Part shown: positions 53,646 to 61,237 of the stretch, one piece after another
How positions within the stretch are numbered: the first letter of the stretch is position 1
Layout of the letters: the number at the start of each line of letters is the position of its first letter
Source of the DNA: DUQX01 sp050948825
Lineage (GTDB): Bacteria; Bacillota; Dethiobacteria; DTU022; UBA8154
Length of the DNA: 64,000 bases
NCBI GenBank assembly: GCA_050948825.1
Contig: JBMNEO010000005.1
Span: 124,001 to 188,000, forward strand
Reading direction: 5' to 3'
Notes under the pieces: generated by a model
Databases searched by the model: none
Seen by the model: only the letters and a program-made list of their open reading frames with translations
Told to the model about the DNA's origin: nothing
Translations under genes and position numbers: made by a program

Positions 53646-54203
53646 CTAAACACGCTCAATATAAGCACCTGTCCGGGTATCAATGCGCAGTAAATCCCCT
53701 TTATTAATGAAAAAGGGAACTTGCACCACAAGCCCTGTCTCCATCGTTGCCGGTTTGCTCCCGCCGGCGGCCGTATCTCCTTTAAACCCGGGCTCAGTAT
53801 CCGCAACCTCCAGCTCAACTGTATTTGGCAGCTCCAGACCAATAATCTTTTCTTTAAAAAATAATAAATTTATGGGCATATTTTCCTTAATGAATTTTAA
53901 ATTGTCCTCAAGATAATCAAGATTAAGGGTAATCTGTTCATAGCTTTCCGTATCCATAAAAATATATTCTTCTCCCGAACTGTAGAGAAACATCATTTCT
54001 TTTCTCTCTATTATAGCCCGGGAAACTTTTTCCCCGGCCCGGAATGTCTTTTCTGTAATTGAGCCGGTGCGTATGTTTTTTAAACGCGAGCGGACAAAAG
54101 CAGCGCCTTTTCCCGGTTTGACATGCTGAAATTCCACAACTGTATACACTTCTCCGTCCAATTCAATAGATAAACCCGTATGAAAGTCATTTGTAGATAT
54201 CAT
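53646..54203 (-). CDS. efp: Elongation factor P
   Basis: Relieves ribosome stalling at polyproline. It has 185 aa from the ATG at 54203. The three OB-like domains are in order; the modified loop is VKPGKGAAFV with the target Lys at position 32, as in the Bacillus-type factor. It ends with DLLRIDTRTGAYIERV. It follows the aminopeptidase P gene by 25 nt, a conserved pairing. Confidence 0.95.
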   Translation of the reverse strand: MISTNDFHTGLSIELDGEVYTVVEFQHVKPGKGAAFVRSRLKNIRTGSITEKTFRAGEKVSRAIIERKEMMFLYSSGEEYIFMDTESYEQITLNLDYLEDNLKFIKENMPINLLFFKEKIIGLELPNTVELEVADTEPGFKGDTAAGGSKPATMETGLVVQVPFFINKGDLLRIDTRTGAYIERV

Positions 54204-54227
54204 ACATTGCATCACTCCCGGCTATTA

Positions 54228-55316
54228 TTATCCTATTACAAACCTTTTACCGGTATTAGTCAGATTCTGCACCCCGCTAGAGCGCAGAACAACCAGATCC
54301 TCTATCCTGATCCCTCCCCACCCTTCAATATAGATACCAGGCTCAAGGGTAAAAACCATAGCTTCTTCCAACAGACCTTCCCCTTTTGGTGAAAGGGTGG
54401 GAAGTTCATGCACCTCAAGTCCAACCCCGTGACCCAGCCCATGCCCAAAATACATCCCGTAGCCCAGCTGCTGAAAAAGGCCGCGCACGAGGGTATCAGC
54501 AGCGGAAGCTTTTTGGCCGGGTTTAATCGAACTCAAAGCCATCTTCTGACCCTGGAGGACCATATTATAGATCTCCTGCTGCTTAGCTGAAGGCGGACCG
54601 AAGAGAAACGTTCGTGTCATATCTGAGCAGTAACCTTCATAAACAGCACCAAAATCTACGGTAACCGGCTCCCCCTCTTTGATGATCCTGGGGCTGGCCG
54701 TTCCATGGGGCAGGGCGGAGCGTTCGCCAGAAGCGACAATAATCTCAAAGGGCAGTTTTTCCGAGCCGCTTTTGCGCAACCGGTACTCCAATTCACCGGC
54801 CAGATCCAGTTCACTCATTCCCGGTTTAAGCAAAGGCAAGATCTTTTGGAATGCATCATCGGCAATACGGGCGGCTTTAGTTATCTTTGCTATTTCTTCC
54901 TCTTCTTTTACTGCCCGTATTCCCTCGATGAAATTAAAAAGAGGAATGATTCTCCCATCACCGTGATAGGAATTCTTAAACTGGTGGAATTCGCGGAGGG
55001 ATATATGAGCCTCTTCCAGGGCAATATTTTTTAATCCTTTTTGGGAAATAAGCTGTGCTGCAGCCGAAAAATCTGCAGTGCTGTTGACCCGCACAACCTC
55101 AAATCCGGGTGCTTGCTCCCCGGCCTGCTGAAGATAACGAAAATCAGTATAAAGCAGAGCATCCTCGGCGGTCAAGAGCAAAAACCCGCTTGTTCCCGAA
55201 AAACCGCTAAAATAAAATACATTGGGACGGTGTGTTACAAGCAAGGCATCGATATTATTTTCTGCCATTTTTTGCCGTATCTTAGCTGCTCTATTGCTTA
55301 ATGCTAGCACCCCCAT
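54228..55316 (-). CDS. pepP: Xaa-Pro aminopeptidase P family
   Basis: An M24 metallopeptidase, about 362 aa. The N-terminal creatinase-like domain (NIDALLVTHRPNVFYFSGFSG) precedes the pita-bread domain with metal ligands in VTVDFGAVYEGYCSDMTRTF (two Asp), GHGLGHGVGLEVHE (His), FTLEPGIYI (Glu) and GGIRIEDLV (Glu). The start is uncertain: ATG 55316 is preferred to ATG 55346, neither having a strong SD. It is coupled to efp, fitting a shared concern with proline-rich peptides. Confidence 0.92.
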   Translation of the reverse strand: MGVLALSNRAAKIRQKMAENNIDALLVTHRPNVFYFSGFSGTSGFLLLTAEDALLYTDFRYLQQAGEQAPGFEVVRVNSTADFSAAAQLISQKGLKNIALEEAHISLREFHQFKNSYHGDGRIIPLFNFIEGIRAVKEEEEIAKITKAARIADDAFQKILPLLKPGMSELDLAGELEYRLRKSGSEKLPFEIIVASGERSALPHGTASPRIIKEGEPVTVDFGAVYEGYCSDMTRTFLFGPPSAKQQEIYNMVLQGQKMALSSIKPGQKASAADTLVRGLFQQLGYGMYFGHGLGHGVGLEVHELPTLSPKGEGLLEEAMVFTLEPGIYIEGWGGIRIEDLVVLRSSGVQNLTNTGKRFVIG

Positions 55317-55433
55317 TCTATGTTTCCATTCTTTACTATTTCCCATAACTTACTTGTAAATTCAACTTTGAAAGGGAAAATCCTGCTAAAGTTTCAAAAG
55401 ATCGTTAAAATAATGACCGGCGGATTATTTCCT

Positions 55434-56045
55434 CTAATTATCCTGCCAGTGTTCCGGAGGGTCCCTCGATATCCTGATCCGCCCGGTAACTGGAGTCATA
55501 ATAATATAGATCTTTTCTCCGCCGGTAGTTTTCAAAATTACCGTCCCGCCGCTGCTGGGGTGCCCAAGCATGTTAAAATGAACAGAGGGCGGTTTTCCGG
55601 GAAATGTCGTCATACCTTCAAAAGAAATCCCCTGAGGAAGTTTTACCGTGCTGTTTTTTTGAGGGAAACACAGCTCATAAGTATTGGAATAGACGTAAAA
55701 AACCACTTTATTATGTCCGCCCGCTATCGCTTCCTGGCGAGCAAGGTGCAGATTCCCCGCCAGGACCCTTGCCGCTCCATCAAGCCTCCAGCGGGAAAGG
55801 TCCCCTGCACGGGGCAGCACCGCTGCTGCCAGCACCGCCAGCAGGGCAAGAACAGTCAGGAGCTCAAGCAGCGTAAAGCCCTCTTCAGAAGGGACTGCGA
55901 CAGAGGGGACGGTTCTCGTTGTCGCAGAAGGTGCGACAGAGGGGACGGTTCTCGTTGTCGCAAACGAGGGAGAGTGTGATAGTGCGACAGTAAGAACCGT
56001 CCCCTCTGTCGCATGCTCCGCATTATTTTTATTAATTACCGCCAT
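55434..56045 (-). CDS. GspH/FimT-like pseudopilin with a REP-derived N-terminal leader
   Basis: The mature part is a normal pseudopilin: SEEGFTLLELLTVLALLAVLAAAVLP followed by a GspH-type domain (ARVLAGNLHLARQEAIAGG, PSVHFNMLGHPSSGGTV). The reading frame upstream of EEGFTLLE runs through two direct and one inverted REP elements (55897-56012). No start codon lies within 10 codons of the cleavage site. The nearest ATG is at 56045, giving a leader of about 50 residues of REP-encoded text instead of 5-15. It may be non-functional or use a non-standard start. Confidence 0.75.
   Translation of the reverse strand: MAVINKNNAEHATEGTVLTVALSHSPSFATTRTVPSVAPSATTRTVPSVAVPSEEGFTLLELLTVLALLAVLAAAVLPRAGDLSRWRLDGAARVLAGNLHLARQEAIAGGHNKVVFYVYSNTYELCFPQKNSTVKLPQGISFEGMTTFPGKPPSVHFNMLGHPSSGGTVILKTTGGEKIYIIMTPVTGRIRISRDPPEHWQDN
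55897..56012. repeat. Cluster of three 29-bp REP-like elements
   Basis: Two direct copies (55897-55925 and 55933-55961) carry GCGACAGAGGGGACGGTTCT and end TTGTCGC; one inverted copy (55984-56012) faces them. They overlap the 5' part of the pseudopilin frame. Confidence 0.92.
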
Positions 56046-56096
56046 ACCAACCACCCATCCATGATCCCAACAAGGGACGATTCTTTTGACAAAGGT

Positions 56097-56140
56097 GCGA
56101 CAACGGGGACTGCGACAACGGGGACGGTTCTCGCTGTCGC
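56097..56140. repeat. REP-like element and partial copy
   Basis: A truncated copy (GCGACAACGGGGACT from 56097) is followed by a full 29-bp element at 56112-56140. A further GCGACAGTG fragment lies near 56193. All sit between the pilM stop and the pseudopilin gene. Confidence 0.85.
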
Positions 56141-56211
56141 ATTTCTGTGCCATTAGGAAAGCGGCACACATTCCCTTTTTTCTTAAGGGTCTGCGACAGT
56201 GATTTTTCTCA

Positions 56212-57345
56212 TTACCGTATAAGATACGCGGTGCCACTCCACCTTCTTAAGGATGCACCAAGTGCCGGTGCTAAAAGAAAAGAAATATTTCCCCCGCTCG
56301 CATCGGCTGCATGCTGCAAAACTTTTTCCGGATTTGCCGGAGATACTCCAGCATCTTTATCCGCTGCTTTTTTGGCTGCCTCCCCAATGCCAATTTTGGT
56401 AAAAGGATCTAAAAATCGCGCTTCCATTTCCAGCTTCCTGCTTAAAAAAGAGGAAAGACCATTCACAGCCGAACCGCCTCCGGTAAGATATAAACAATGT
56501 ACATCTTTTCCCCTGTAGTCCAGGTGGAAAGAAAAATATTCCAGGGAACGCTCGACCTCAGACAATATAACCCGGGCTGCCGATAAAAGCCTGCGATCAC
56601 GTATATTAAAAGAATTTTCCCTGTTAATCATGATTTCTTTACCGCTGTTCCACAGGGGCTTATTCCCGGAATAATCGATGCCCGCTTTTATCGTGCGACA
56701 AAAAAGCAGTTTCTTTCCCATTATGATGATAAGCTTCGTACTCCTTGAACCAATATCAAGCACAAGAAAAGGCCTGCCCTGAAGATCATAAGAGAGCGTA
56801 TCTTTCGTGATAATATTTCCAACCAGGCGGAAAAGGGAGAGCTGCTCGATCTCCATCGCCAGCGGTTCCAAACCTGATCGTATAAGCAGATAATAATAAC
56901 TCTCCACAACCTTGCGCGGAACAGCCACGGCTAATACATCCAGCAAGAGCTTTCCCGTTATTTCCTTTTCCCCAAGTATACAGAAATCAATTACCGGATC
57001 TTCCATCGCGCTTTCCAAATATCTGCGGGTCTCCCAGTAGACTGCCTCTGATAGTTCACCAGGCTCCATCGCCGGAAGGGTAAGCGACCGCAGATATACC
57101 TGCTGAGGATTGATATTGCAATTAACTTTGCGCCCTTTAAAGCGTTTACCACGTCTCAGCCCGGCCAGAATCTTTTCCAGGACAGGGATGTCCCCAATCC
57201 TCCCCGCATCTAAGGAACCTCCGGGTGTATCAAAGACAGCATAGTCATGCAGCACAATCCTGCCCCCGGCCAATTTTAACTGTACCGCCTTGCTCACTTT
57301 CTCCCCAAGATCGAGGCCGATAGGAGAAAATCGTTGGCGAAGCAT
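56212..57345 (-). CDS. pilM: Type IV pilus assembly protein PilM
   Basis: An actin-like ATPase (377 aa) of the pilus inner-membrane complex. SPIGLDLGEKVSKAVQL is the first phosphate loop, FLVLDIGSRSTKLIIIMG the second (about 186-204), and LYLTGGGSAVNGLSSFLSRKL the adenosine site. The ATG at 57345 has AAAGGGG upstream. PilM normally precedes pilN and pilO; here it lies near the operon end, away from the PilO-like gene at the window edge. Confidence 0.88.
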   Translation of the reverse strand: MLRQRFSPIGLDLGEKVSKAVQLKLAGGRIVLHDYAVFDTPGGSLDAGRIGDIPVLEKILAGLRRGKRFKGRKVNCNINPQQVYLRSLTLPAMEPGELSEAVYWETRRYLESAMEDPVIDFCILGEKEITGKLLLDVLAVAVPRKVVESYYYLLIRSGLEPLAMEIEQLSLFRLVGNIITKDTLSYDLQGRPFLVLDIGSRSTKLIIIMGKKLLFCRTIKAGIDYSGNKPLWNSGKEIMINRENSFNIRDRRLLSAARVILSEVERSLEYFSFHLDYRGKDVHCLYLTGGGSAVNGLSSFLSRKLEMEARFLDPFTKIGIGEAAKKAADKDAGVSPANPEKVLQHAADASGGNISFLLAPALGASLRRWSGTAYLIR

Positions 57346-57406
57346 CAAATATTACCCCTTTTATTATGTGGTATGTCTGCCGGCATCCTGTGCCGGGCAC
57401 CTTTGC

Positions 57407-58063
57407 CTACCATCCGCTCCAGCTAATAATCCTTGCTTCAATTGCGGTTTCCTCTTCAAAATTTTTACCTTCTTCAAAATCGGAGCCATCATCCATAGCA
57501 CTGCTATTTTCGCCACCGCTATAGCCATCGCCATTTTCACCACAAATTGTACCGCCCGCGTCTTCTGCTCCGCTATCACCATTTTCACCATTTTCACCAT
57601 TATCCTCGCTAAGATCAAATATTAATTCTACAAAAGCCCTGAGAACCGCTATTGCTTCTTTCCTTTTAACAGTATGTCGGTAATATCCGCTGGAAATGAG
57701 AGTATAATATTGCTCACTTCCTTCGGGATTACCGGGCTCAAGCCATTCGAGGACGAAATACTCTTCCTCTTCCCCGCGTTTCAGATAGACGGGGTTGTCA
57801 ATACCAGTACGCTGCAGAAAATAATCCGGCTGCTTATTTAGCAGCAACATCGCCACCTCTGCACCCGTTTCGGCAATATAATGCGCTCGTATCTTTAGTT
57901 CATAATTCCCGGCTATTGTTCGCTCTGTGAAGGAATTCTGCAATAAAACCGCTCCGGCGACCATTAAGGCTGAAACAAGAAAGAGCACCAAAAAAAGAAG
58001 CGTCCCCTTCTCATCCTGAGCATAAATATGAGGAATTGTCATCTGTTGCTTCTTTGTCTTCAT
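57407..58063 (-). CDS. PilX-like minor pilin / N-terminal TM protein
   Basis: A 218-aa protein with an N-terminal hydrophobic segment (GTLLFLVLFLVSALMVAGAVLL) and the PilX-like region AGNYELKIRAHYIAETGAEVAMLLL, but without the pilin GFxxxE cleavage motif. The C-terminal third is a low-complexity Glu/Asn/Gly/Asp stretch (for example NGENGENGDSG) encoded by near-repeats. It lies between pilW-like and pilM. Assignment is by position and the PilX-like motif. Confidence 0.72.
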   Translation of the reverse strand: MKTKKQQMTIPHIYAQDEKGTLLFLVLFLVSALMVAGAVLLQNSFTERTIAGNYELKIRAHYIAETGAEVAMLLLNKQPDYFLQRTGIDNPVYLKRGEEEEYFVLEWLEPGNPEGSEQYYTLISSGYYRHTVKRKEAIAVLRAFVELIFDLSEDNGENGENGDSGAEDAGGTICGENGDGYSGGENSSAMDDGSDFEEGKNFEEETAIEARIISWSGW

Positions 58064-58075
58064 TTTCTATTCCGT

Positions 58076-58684
58076 TTACCGGGGTATATTCAGCAGGCGT
58101 ATCTTACTTTGTAAAAAATACGGGTTGCCCCGGTCTTCCCCCTTACAGTTTTCCCGCGTGCCGAGAATTACAAGAATCATCGGAGAAATACCTTTTCCTT
58201 CCGGCGGATTATCAGTTTCCGGCATTTCAGGAAGATAGCGAAAAAAATCCAACTGGGAAACTTGACAGGCGATTTCGATTCGGGGGCCATTTGCCTTTTT
58301 AACAGTAATGATTCGTTTAGCTTCATCAAAGTAGATCTCACATTGCCGGCCTTCAACCGAAGTATAAATCAACCGGCTGCTTCCCTGCCCCGGCTGCTCG
58401 TCATTACGACAGACCGGAATGATATCTTCATCTTCAAAACCTTCAATACCAGCAGCATAACGCAGTTCCTGCGTGATCTCGTAAAGTGCGATACGGGCAT
58501 TTTGCTGCAAATCAAGTGCAGTGAGACCCTTTGACCAGCTCCGTAAGCCCCCGCTGTAGAAGTTCAGAACAGCAGCAAAAATCACGCTGAAAACAGCAGA
58601 AACAAGCAATACTTCAAGTAGCGTCATCCCCCGTTCAGAATCTACAGATAAATTGTACCATATTTTTGAATAAGCAGCCCTCAT
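58076..58684 (-). CDS. PilW/GspJ-like minor pilin
   Basis: A 202-aa prepilin: ERGMTLLEVLLVSAVFSVIFAAVL follows a leader of about 19 residues. The rest has a GspJ-like look (LDLQQNARIALYEITQELRYAAG). Its ATG overlaps the stop of the PilV-like gene (ATGA). It probably primes pilus/pseudopilus assembly with the PilV- and PilX-like proteins. Confidence 0.85.
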   Translation of the reverse strand: MRAAYSKIWYNLSVDSERGMTLLEVLLVSAVFSVIFAAVLNFYSGGLRSWSKGLTALDLQQNARIALYEITQELRYAAGIEGFEDEDIIPVCRNDEQPGQGSSRLIYTSVEGRQCEIYFDEAKRIITVKKANGPRIEIACQVSQLDFFRYLPEMPETDNPPEGKGISPMILVILGTRENCKGEDRGNPYFLQSKIRLLNIPR

Positions 58685-59106
58685 TGCCTTAAACCCTCTC
58701 CCAGATGCGAAGATAGAGAAAGAGAACGCCCATGCCCGTCACCCCAGAAAACGGTTACTTCCAGAAAAATCAACTCCCCGTCCTCCCCTGGGAGAATAGT
58801 GTCAACCCCCACGCTGCTTATCAGGGTTTCCCTCCTAAAAGAACCGGGTGTTTCTTCCAGAAGCAGCTCTCTCTTGCCGTCTAAAATTATTTCAAGCGCG
58901 CTGTAACCTGCCCCCTTTAGTTCTTCCATCCTCTCCTGTGCAAGAGCTGCAGCCACCGTCTCTTCTCCCGCCAGCAAGGTCGCAAAAGAGGCACCTGCAA
59001 ACATGGAAAGAACAGGGACCAGTATTACCCCCAGGATAGCGGCAACAGCGATGATCTCAATCAGGCTGAAGCCTTCCTCCCCCGTTTTGACCGGCATTCG
59101 CCGCAC
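58681..59106 (-). CDS. PilV/GspI-like minor pilin
   Basis: A 141-aa prepilin with a short leader: VKTGEEGFSLIEIIAVAAILGVILVPVL, the GFxxxE motif including Glu5. Then AAALAQERMEELKGAGYSALE, as in PilV/GspI. SD AAAGGAGG precedes the ATG. It follows the major pilin by 16 nt. Confidence 0.87.
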   Translation of the reverse strand: MRRMPVKTGEEGFSLIEIIAVAAILGVILVPVLSMFAGASFATLLAGEETVAAALAQERMEELKGAGYSALEIILDGKRELLLEETPGSFRRETLISSVGVDTILPGEDGELIFLEVTVFWGDGHGRSLSLSSHLGEGLRQ

Positions 59107-59122
59107 CTCCTTTATTTCTGCT

Positions 59123-59608
59123 TTATTCCTGCGAAATTAGTATGTATACATATTCCAAATCTTTTTTAACCACTTTATCACCCAGGCTTTCAATAAGTTC
59201 ATCCAGGGCATCCCCCGGCACTTTATCCAGCTGCAGATAACAGGCCTTTCCTCCAAACACCCCGCTGTCACCGCTGCGATAACAATACTTTCCATTCCAG
59301 GGATTTTTAGCAGGCCAGCTTTCGAGATAAGGGCCATCCCAGCCAGCAATTACATCTGCAGGGTTCGCCGCAAAACCGGGGTCAGTTCCATCGCTTTTGT
59401 CAGGCGGCCATTCTCCCGTATCGCTGTAATAAGCCGTGGCCGCGCTTTTTATAGCCCTTGAATCTGCCAGAGCCGCTGAAACCTTACTCCTGTCAACAGC
59501 CCTGAATAAATTGGGAGCAACAACAGCGCCCAGGATGGCAATGATCGCAATAACCGTCAGCAGCTCTATCAGGGTAAAACCATTTCTATCCGGGAAGATT
59601 TTCCTCAT
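59123..59608 (-). CDS. Type IV pilin / GspG-like major pseudopilin
   Basis: A 161-aa prepilin: leader MRKIFPDRNG, cleavage before FTLIELLTVIAIIAILGAVVAPNL with Glu5 present. The C-terminal part is GspG-like (YYSDTGEWPPD, YLESWPAKNPWNGKYCYRSG), with two Cys that could form a disulfide. It lies downstream of pilC, and an array of 19-bp repeats sits just ahead of it. Confidence 0.9.
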   Translation of the reverse strand: MRKIFPDRNGFTLIELLTVIAIIAILGAVVAPNLFRAVDRSKVSAALADSRAIKSAATAYYSDTGEWPPDKSDGTDPGFAANPADVIAGWDGPYLESWPAKNPWNGKYCYRSGDSGVFGGKACYLQLDKVPGDALDELIESLGDKVVKKDLEYVYILISQE

Positions 59609-59638
59609 AAGCTTTTCCTCTCTTCGTAGTAATCAGAT

Positions 59639-59752
59639 CACCTGGTAATAGTCAATCATCTGGCAATAGTCAAATCATCTGGCAATAGTCAAATCATCTG
59701 GCAATAGTCAAATCATCTGGCAATAGTCAAATCATTTGGTATATATCAAACA
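59639..59752. repeat. 19-bp tandem repeats between pilC and the pilin gene
   Basis: Four identical units atctggcaatagtcaaatc begin at 59658, 59677, 59696 and 59715, flanked by one diverged unit on each side (59639 and 59734). The last units include the pilC stop codon (59727-59729). No spacers separate the units, so this is not a CRISPR. Confidence 0.93.
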
Positions 59753-61043
59753 CAGGTAATAAAACAGAAAGAGCGATTAACCCAACTATACCTGCCATGA
59801 CAAGGATTAATATTGGTTCCAGCATTGAGCCGAGGCGTTCAATGATACACGAAACCTCCTCCTCATAATAATCAGCCGCCCTGACCAGCATCTCGTCCAG
59901 CTTGCTCGTTTCTTCTCCCACTCCGGCCATTTCCGCAACCATTGAAGGGAAAAGATCTTCCAGAGCAATGGCTTCTGCCAGAGTTCTGCCCTCTGCTATT
60001 CCTACGGCAACTCTCCGGACTGCGCCTCCTGCAATCCTGTTCCCCAAAATTTTCTCAACAAACCGCAGGGATAATAACAGGTTAACACCACTCCCCAGCA
60101 AGGTACCCAGCATGCGGCAAAAACGCGCCAGAATTATCTTTTTGTAAAGCGCATTAAACAACGGCAGTTCAAGGAGCAGCCAGTCATAGATTAAAGCCCC
60201 CCGCCCGGTACCTAAAACTCTCTTCAGTAAATAAGCAAAAACTACCAGCAACAGAAGGAATAAATACCAGTAAGATGCCAGTATCTCCCCCAGCAGGATG
60301 AGTAATGCTGTTAAAGGAGGCAGATCAACTGCCATACTCACATAAATTCCTTCAAAGGAAGGAATAACGAATACAAGCATAAAAACTACTACAAGGATAG
60401 CAGCGCAGAATAAAAACCTGGGATAAAGGGTTGCTGAGCTTACTTTTTGTTCGAGATCATGCTGCTTTTCAAAATGGACCGCCAGCCTTTCCAAAACAGA
60501 AGCAAGTACGCCTCCAGATTCTCCCGCGATCACCATATTAATCATGAGTCCGGGAAAAATATCGCTGTGCGCCCTGAATGAATCCCCCAGTGAAAATCCT
60601 TTTTCTACTCTGGCAGCAATATCCCCAATTATTACCTTTAGCTGCGGCTGCTCAGTTTGCCGGGCAAGGACCCTCAGGCTGTTAAGAAAACTAATACCGG
60701 CGCCAACCATTGTCGCAAATTGCCGGCAAAAAATGGCCATATCCCTCGTTTGAGGCCGGGTTCTAATAAAAGGGAGTTGTACTTGTTTATTAAGGGACGT
60801 AACCACCCGTTCAACATAGCTTCGCTCAGGATCTCCGCCATAGCGGCTTGGGAAAAACCGCCGGCTGGCCCTCCTGGATTCCCAATTGTTTTCTCCAGGC
60901 CATCCTTCGCGCTCCCTAAGGCCTACGATAAAGTATCCCCGTTCCTGCAAACCCCTGATCGCATCGAGCGGCTTATCTCCCGCAACGACCCCTTCTTTTT
61001 CCGCGCCCTTCAAGTTCCTGGCGCGAAAATAATATTCGGGCAT
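59727..61043 (-). CDS. pilC: Type IV pilus/type II secretion platform protein PilC (GspF)
   Basis: An inner-membrane platform protein, 438 aa from the ATG at 61043 (MPEYYFRARNLKG; SD GGGGTGG). The open frame upstream to 61238 is REP-encoded and rejected. Two T2SF domains are visible: FCRQFATMVGAGISFLNSLRVLA and FCRMLGTLLGSGVNLLLSLRFVE, each followed by TM segments. It lies downstream of pilB, separated from it by REP elements. Confidence 0.92.
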   Translation of the reverse strand: MPEYYFRARNLKGAEKEGVVAGDKPLDAIRGLQERGYFIVGLREREGWPGENNWESRRASRRFFPSRYGGDPERSYVERVVTSLNKQVQLPFIRTRPQTRDMAIFCRQFATMVGAGISFLNSLRVLARQTEQPQLKVIIGDIAARVEKGFSLGDSFRAHSDIFPGLMINMVIAGESGGVLASVLERLAVHFEKQHDLEQKVSSATLYPRFLFCAAILVVVFMLVFVIPSFEGIYVSMAVDLPPLTALLILLGEILASYWYLFLLLLVVFAYLLKRVLGTGRGALIYDWLLLELPLFNALYKKIILARFCRMLGTLLGSGVNLLLSLRFVEKILGNRIAGGAVRRVAVGIAEGRTLAEAIALEDLFPSMVAEMAGVGEETSKLDEMLVRAADYYEEEVSCIIERLGSMLEPILILVMAGIVGLIALSVLLPVFDIYQMI

Positions 61044-61079
61044 AAACACCACCCCCAACGGCAATATTGCCCACTTACT

Positions 61080-61237
61080 GCGACAGGGAGAACCGTCCCC
61101 GTTGTCGCCGTCCCCGTTGTCGCTGCGACAGGGAGAACCGTCCCCGTTGTCGCACGAACCCCCATTGTCGCACGTTGTCGCGCACCCTTTTGCGACAGGG
61201 AGAACCGTCCCCGTTGTCGCACGTCCCCGTTGTCGCA
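61080..61237. repeat. REP-like cluster between pilB and pilC
   Basis: Three full 29-bp copies (61080-61108, 61125-61153, 61192-61220; GCGACAGGGAGAACCGTCCC ... TTGTCGC) with partial copies between and after them (61109-61123, 61222-61237). All full copies point the same way. They fill nearly the whole pilB-pilC gap. Confidence 0.92.

Noticed and set aside
59639..59752. CRISPR array
   Set aside because: Units of 19 bp are directly abutting with no spacers, and no cas genes are nearby.
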